The notes under the pieces: model-generated
What the model was told of the DNA's origin: nothing
Seen by the model: only the letters and a program-made list of their open reading frames with translations
Database searches by the model: none
Source of the DNA: Clostridiales bacterium
GTDB lineage: Bacteria; Bacillota; Clostridia; Oscillospirales; Acutalibacteraceae
DNA length: 9,594 bases
Direction: 5' to 3'
NCBI GenBank assembly: GCA_012728445.1
Contig: JAAYFA010000061.1
Coordinates: 1 to 9,594 of the forward strand
Shown: positions 6,782 through 9,594 of the stretch, piece after piece
How the letters are laid out: every line of letters begins with the position of its first letter
How positions within the stretch are numbered: the first letter of the stretch is position 1
Translations under genes and position numbers: made by a program

Positions 6782-8285
6782 GCCCGGTGTAAAAGAACGC
6801 GCCTTCTTTTTCGGGCGTTTTTTTAGCGGCGAGTAGGCTGACGAGCAGGCATACCACAATGGATGCGACCATGGCCGCTACGGCATAATTGGGGCCTTTG
6901 CCGGCAATTTCCAACACCTTTGCACCGGGTGCATTCGCAAAAGTGGCAATAAGCTTGCACAGCGCAGGCGGCATTGCCAAAAAGAACCCCGTGAGCATCC
7001 CTGCCCACGCGCCGATTTTGTTCATACCCTTCCAGTACAGTGCCAGCACATACGGCGCGAGGAAGGAGCCGGAAATAATACCCCAGGAATAACTCATCAT
7101 GTCCAATATCGGCGTTTTCGTGTTGGCGACCACATAGGAAAGAATGACGAAAAGGACGCATAATATTTTTGTCAGGCGTGTCACCGTTTTATCCGACATC
7201 TTTTTGTGAAACAAGCCTTTAATAAAGTCCATGGAAAGGGTTGAGCTTGCGGTGAGTGTGATGGAGCTGAGGGTGGACACCGACGCCGCAATTAAAAGAA
7301 CGATAACAATACCAACCAACACCGCGGGTAGGTCCGCCGCTTGCAGCATATTGGGCACAATATAATCTTGCTGTGGTGCCGGGAACGCCGCAATTTGGTC
7401 CACGTCAAAAAACATATGGCTCAGCGAGCCGATAAAATAACCGCCGCCCGCAACCAGAACCGCAAAAAAAGTAGAAATGGCGATCCCTCTTTTTGCCTGC
7501 GCATCGTCACGAATACCGTAATATTTTTGAATCATTTGCGGTAAACCCCAAGTGCCGAAGCTTGTCATCAGTACAAGGGAAAGGAGCGCCGTCCACTTTT
7601 TGGATGACAATTCCGGCAAGCCCAAATCTGTCTTGGCAAATGCCGCTATGCCCGAAAGGCCGCCGACTTGTTTGCTGCGAAGCACAAATAGTATTAAAAA
7701 AGCCACGCCGACCATCATCACAATCCCCTGCACAAAATCCGCACGGGCTTGCACAACGTAACCGCCGAGCACCAGCAGCAAGGCCGACACGACTGCGATA
7801 ATAACCATAGATGATGTATCCGACACGCCCAAAAGCACCTGCGCCACGGAGCTAAGCCCCTTGTAAACAGATGCGGAGTATGGGATGAGGAAAATAAAGA
7901 TAACCACGCAAGCAAATATTTTCATCGCATGGCTTTGGTAACGCATTTCAAAAAACTGCGGCATTGTTTTAATTTTGAGCCGCTGCGTGACTTCCCTTGT
8001 TCTGCGGGCCAACACACGCCACGCAAGCCAAGTGCCAAAAACTGCATTGCCGACACCGACCAGAATAGCCCAAAGGCCAAAACTGTTGCCAATGCCCCCG
8101 GCATAGCCGATAAACATCACGGCCGAAAAATAAGCCGTCCCATAGGACATAGCGGAAATCCATGCCCCCGCATTGCGCCCGCCCACGGAAAAATCCGCAA
8201 TGTTCTTAGATTTGCGCCCCACGACAAGGCCGACGGCGACCATTGCCACAACATAAACACCAATTGTAACCCATATTGTTGACAT
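6765..8285 (-). CDS. Sodium:solute symporter family (SSS) transporter, substrate unknown
   Basis: A 506-residue inner-membrane protein with about 12-13 hydrophobic helices, the length and layout of SSS transporters such as PutP and PanF, which couple uptake of a solute to Na+. Seen: the N-terminal helix followed by DFSVGGRN (residues 31-38) and AYFSAVMFIGYAGG (51-64); GLPQMIQKYYGIRD (247-260); and a Ser/Thr-rich helix around 333-354 (AASVSTLSSITLTASSTL) that matches the Na2 sodium-binding region. The open frame extends to a GTG at 8303, but the ATG at 8285 has GAGAGGG 9 nt upstream and directly precedes the first hydrophobic helix. It has its own strong promoter and lies before the aryl-pyruvate operon. 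An aromatic amino acid or aryl acid is a reasonable guess for substrate, from context only. Confidence 0.92.
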   Translation of the reverse strand: MSTIWVTIGVYVVAMVAVGLVVGRKSKNIADFSVGGRNAGAWISAMSYGTAYFSAVMFIGYAGGIGNSFGLWAILVGVGNAVFGTWLAWRVLARRTREVTQRLKIKTMPQFFEMRYQSHAMKIFACVVIFIFLIPYSASVYKGLSSVAQVLLGVSDTSSMVIIAVVSALLLVLGGYVVQARADFVQGIVMMVGVAFLILFVLRSKQVGGLSGIAAFAKTDLGLPELSSKKWTALLSLVLMTSFGTWGLPQMIQKYYGIRDDAQAKRGIAISTFFAVLVAGGGYFIGSLSHMFFDVDQIAAFPAPQQDYIVPNMLQAADLPAVLVGIVIVLLIAASVSTLSSITLTASSTLSMDFIKGLFHKKMSDKTVTRLTKILCVLFVILSYVVANTKTPILDMMSYSWGIISGSFLAPYVLALYWKGMNKIGAWAGMLTGFFLAMPPALCKLIATFANAPGAKVLEIAGKGPNYAVAAMVASIVVCLLVSLLAAKKTPEKEGAFFYTGLVAAE

Positions 8286-8366
8286 AAACACGTTCCCTCT
8301 CACGCTTTAGCGCTTTTTGCTTGTTATGCTTTAAAGCTTTTGCCTATTAAAGCACCAATAGGGTAT

Positions 8367-8395
8367 ATGATACTGTTTAATGGTGGGATTGTCAA
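8367..8395 (-). promoter_or_regulatory. Near-consensus sigma70-type promoter of the symporter gene
   Basis: On the minus strand TTGACA (8395-8390) and TATCAT (8372-8367) are separated by exactly 17 nt, 11 of 12 consensus positions. The predicted start near 8360 gives a leader of about 75 nt, which contains the small palindrome GCTTTAAAGC and an AGCGCT element but no riboswitch I can recognise. Confidence 0.85.
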
Positions 8396-8409
8396 GATAT
8401 TTTTTATCT

Positions 8410-8466
8410 CATCCGCAGATGGCAGAGACATCCGCAGATGGCAGAGACATCCGCAGATGGCTTTGA
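8410..8466. repeat. Three 19-bp tandem repeats upstream of the symporter promoter
   Basis: Three head-to-tail copies of a 19-bp unit lie at 8410-8428, 8429-8447 and 8448-8466. The first two are identical and the third differs only in its last six bases. Each holds CATCCGCAGATG, a near-palindrome (CATC-N4-GATG). The array ends 14 bp before the -35 box of the symporter promoter, the place where an activator or repressor would bind. The rest of 8286-8590 holds that promoter, a bulged hairpin at 8481-8501, two copies of GGGATAAA near 8504 and 8519, and the terminator-like hairpin at 8525-8570; no gene is seen there. Confidence 0.8.
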
Positions 8467-8524
8467 CACTTGCGGTACCGGCTCGCTTACATAGGCGAAG
8501 CAAGGGATAAAGTTATAAAGGGAT

Positions 8525-8570
8525 AAAAAAGCGCTTAAAGTGTCAGCATGCACCGACATTAAAAGCGCTT
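8525..8570 (-). terminator. Intrinsic-terminator-like hairpin after the small-protein pair
   Basis: On the minus strand AAGCGCTT (8570-8563) pairs with AAGCGCTT (8536-8529). An inner GTC/GAC-type stem (TGTC with GACA) and an unpaired stretch lie inside, and six T residues follow (8530-8525). It begins 20 nt after the stop codon of the second small gene and separates that pair from the symporter promoter. Confidence 0.65.
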
Positions 8571-8590
8571 AAACTTCGTATCTTTTTACC

Positions 8591-8743
8591 CTACGGTTGA
8601 ACAGTCGTAAATTGTATTATGGCTTCAATAATCTGTGATACTATGGGTTCTAAGCCGGGGAACAATAGACTCAGTACCGTTAAAAACATGCTCAATGGGA
8701 GAAAAATAAGACGACCTATATAAGCAAATAGCTCAACATACAT
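8591..8743 (-). CDS. Small hydrophobic protein, second of a tandem paralogous pair
   Basis: A 50-residue protein that I do not recognise. It starts MYVELFAYIGRL. A hydrophobic stretch covers about residues 8-28, FPG (28-30) makes a likely turn, and a second amphipathic segment PIVSQIIEAIIQFTTV (33-48) follows. Without gaps it matches the 48-residue product of the gene upstream at 24 of 48 positions, including ELF, RL, LP, FPG, PI, QI and AI. There is no cysteine, no signal-peptidase site and no double-glycine leader; net charge is slightly negative. The ATG at 8743 has AGAGGTG about 8 nt upstream. The same frame is open to 8950, but the extra N-terminal 69 residues overlap the upstream gene and have no similarity to it, so the short form is chosen. 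It probably lies in the membrane or on its surface; function unknown. Confidence 0.75.
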   Translation of the reverse strand: MYVELFAYIGRLIFLPLSMFLTVLSLLFPGLEPIVSQIIEAIIQFTTVQP

Positions 8744-8873
8744 TTTGTTTTCACCTCTTTCGACACTAATCTTTTCGTTTAACGCCCGACAAAGCAACGA
8801 TGCAAATTCGATTTGCCGTGCCGGCATTAGCCGAGATAAATTGTGCCTCAATTCCGCCGCTTGGCAAGAAAGG

Positions 8874-9020
8874 TTAGACGGACGTAATCTGTGCGATGGC
8901 TGCGAGAATCTGTTCGGCGATAGGTTGGAATCCGGGGAATACGAGCCCAAGTAATGTTACCGGGTAAATAATTGGGAGCCAAAATAGACGAGCGATAAAA
9001 GTAAACAGTTCACCATTCAT
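8874..9020 (-). CDS. Small hydrophobic protein, first of a tandem paralogous pair
   Basis: A 48-residue protein starting MNGELFTFIARLFWLP. It has one long hydrophobic segment (about residues 5-28), a FPG turn (28-30) and an amphipathic tail PIAEQILAAIAQITSV (33-48). It shares 50% identity with the product of the next gene, with no gaps. GGAGG lies 9 nt before the ATG at 9020. A closer ATG at 9025 opens only a two-codon frame (ATG AAA TGA) whose stop overlaps this start as ATGA. A strong promoter lies 36 nt upstream. The 130-nt spacer to the second gene holds two small hairpins (8802-8816 and 8822-8833) and nothing else I can name. Net charge is about -1, with no cysteine and no leader peptide, so it does not fit common bacteriocin classes. 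A type I toxin, a membrane regulator or a secreted amphipathic peptide are all possible. Confidence 0.75.
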   Translation of the reverse strand: MNGELFTFIARLFWLPIIYPVTLLGLVFPGFQPIAEQILAAIAQITSV

Positions 9021-9062
9021 TTCATTTTCCCTCCTTCCCAATATAATATTTTCCTATAAAGA

Positions 9063-9091
9063 ATTATAGCATAGTTCCTTGTTTTTGTCCA
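9063..9091 (-). promoter_or_regulatory. Extended -10 promoter of the small-protein pair
   Basis: On the minus strand TGGACA (9091-9086, five of six consensus) is followed after exactly 17 nt by TATAAT (9068-9063), which is preceded by TGC. The 11-mer TATGCTATAAT is identical to that of the iorA promoter. The predicted start near 9056 gives a leader of about 36 nt. It is one of the best promoters in the window and implies strong basal expression. Confidence 0.85.
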
Positions 9092-9215
9092 GTTAAATAT
9101 TTCTTTTTCAGATTGCTTTGAAGCAAAAGAGTATCACAAAAACCGTCCAAAACCGATGCTCTACATTGGGCTGTTTAGCAAGATGTTTTGAAATCGCGGC
9201 TGCAATAGAAATAGG

Positions 9216-9247
9216 CATCGGCAAGGGTGAAAATGCCCTTGCCGATG
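9216..9247. repeat. Perfect 12-bp inverted repeat
   Basis: CATCGGCAAGGG (9216-9227) and CCCTTGCCGATG (9236-9247) form a perfect 12-bp stem with an 8-nt loop. No T-tract follows on either strand, so it is not a standard intrinsic terminator. It could be part of a structured RNA or of a dispersed element, or an end point for transcripts coming from the right. Confidence 0.75.
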
Positions 9248-9317
9248 AGGTCGATATTATTTGTTTGCAATAATGCCATTCGCTAATGAGATTGGCATTT
9301 CGTCTTTTCCCTTGTAG

Positions 9318-9336
9318 GGGCTGCCATTGGCGGCCC
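9318..9336. repeat. GTAGGGGC...GCCCG hairpin element
   Basis: GGGCTGCC (9318-9325) and GGCGGCCC (9329-9336) form an 8-bp stem with one G-U pair and a 3-nt loop, flanked by GTAG on the left and G on the right. This resembles short GTAGGGGC...GCCCG hairpins that I recall as dispersed intergenic repeats in Bacillota genomes; the copy number here cannot be seen in one window. Confidence 0.5.
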
Positions 9337-9441
9337 GCCCTTGTTAGTCTTTGCTTTCTCTTTAGGAAGGTGGAAGCGCAGTGACGGAAGGAGTCCGTCT
9401 TCCGCGTGTCCATTGTATGGTGTGAGCGGGGTAAAAACCGT

Positions 9442-9496
9442 AGAACCGTTGTCCGTGTTGATTACAGAACACGAGAGAACCGTCCCCATGTGTTTC
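9442..9496. repeat. REP-like element with repeated AGAACCGT
   Basis: AGAACCGT occurs at 9442-9449 and 9476-9483. Each is followed by a short C/T-rich stretch and GTGTT. The second copy (AGAACCGTCCCC) lies between GAACAC (9467-9472) and GTGTTTC (9490-9496), which can pair with one bulge. This matches the GGGGACGGTTCT-type REP sequences that I recall beside RAYT (IS200-like) transposase genes in clostridia. No transposase is visible in the window. Confidence 0.45.
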
Positions 9497-9513
9497 CTGA
9501 ACAGAATTTCCCG

Positions 9514-9594
9514 ATGGTCATGGAGATGATACGAGCCGCGGAGGTTCGAGAGGACAATGACGATTACCAAAGTCCTCTTGATGAGCTTTTTGAC
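9514..9594 (+). CDS. Possible N-terminal part of a gene running off the right edge
   Basis: From the ATG at 9514 a frame stays open to the window end (27 codons, starting MVMEMIRAAEVRE, acidic and hydrophilic). The frame is open further back to 9385, but that stretch runs through the REP-like element. There is no clear ribosome binding site and no family is recognised. It would be the only plus-strand gene, and it could be chance or a remnant. Confidence 0.22.
   Translation, partial: MVMEMIRAAEVREDNDDYQSPLDELFD

Larger units (their letters stand above)
9092..9513. other. Non-coding, hairpin-rich intergenic region
   Basis: No frame here looks like a real gene. The minus-strand frames of 101 and 95 residues have no ribosome binding site, overlap each other and run through inverted repeats. 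A 36-residue frame (start near 9218, stop 9108) ends in a hydrophobic tail, but its start codon sits inside a hairpin arm. The region holds inverted repeats at 9216-9247, 9272-9299 (AATGCCA/TGGCATT), 9318-9336, 9385-9400 (GACGGA/TCCGTC) and 9467-9496, which suggests a mosaic of repeat elements. Confidence 0.6.

Noticed and set aside
8410..8466. Replication iterons or a CRISPR
   Set aside because: No replication protein or spacer sequences; the location directly before a -35 box suits an operator better.
8744..8950. N-terminal extension giving a 119-residue version of the second small protein
   Set aside because: It has no ribosome binding site, overlaps the first small gene in another frame and has no similarity to the paralogue, while the ATG at 8743 has a good ribosome binding site and aligns with the paralogue from its first residue.
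8591..9020. Leaderless bacteriocin pair
   Set aside because: Tandem small genes fit, but the peptides are slightly acidic and no immunity or export gene is nearby, so the class is not assigned.
9108..9570. Two overlapping minus-strand frames of 101 and 95 residues
   Set aside because: No ribosome binding site, odd composition, mutual overlap, and both run through inverted and REP-like repeats.

Overview
The window is a chromosomal segment with every confident gene on the minus strand, so transcription runs from right to left. Genes are dense, use AGGAGG-type ribosome binding sites and sigma70/sigmaA-type promoters. They include an oxygen-sensitive 2-oxoacid:ferredoxin oxidoreductase. Together these suggest an anaerobic, amino-acid-fermenting member of the Bacillota (Negativicutes or Clostridia are plausible). 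No rRNA, tRNA, plasmid or phage gene is present to fix the taxon, so this is inference.

Layout from right to left. Positions 9092-9594 are mostly non-coding and rich in hairpins and repeat-like elements; one resembles REP sequences associated with RAYT transposases. An open frame on the plus strand runs off the right edge. Positions 8591-9020 carry two tandem genes for small (48 and 50 residue) hydrophobic proteins. They are 50% identical, lie behind one strong extended -10 promoter and are followed by a terminator-like hairpin. I do not recognise this family, and it is the best candidate here for something undescribed. Positions 6765-8285 encode a sodium:solute symporter with its own near-consensus promoter; three copies of a 19-bp repeat lie just upstream of that promoter.

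Positions 2459-6606 form an operon iorA-iorB-paaK-ACT. It has its own extended -10 promoter inside the 3' end of the symporter gene and a leader of about 140 nt with an 11-bp perfect inverted repeat. IorAB turns aryl-pyruvates from aromatic amino acids into aryl-acetyl-CoA plus reduced ferredoxin. The PaaK-type ligase interconverts aryl-acetate and aryl-acetyl-CoA, and the double-ACT protein is a likely amino-acid sensor. The symporter could supply an amino acid or move an acid product, but its substrate is not readable from sequence.

Positions 1092-2381 encode a GH29 alpha-L-fucosidase without a signal peptide. Positions 88-948 encode a short thioredoxin-reductase-like flavoprotein that lacks the usual NADPH-phosphate binding motif. 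It is flanked on both sides by related GAGAAGC/TGAGC-type repeats: an 11-bp tandem array at 1-77 and a mixed direct and inverted set in 949-1091.
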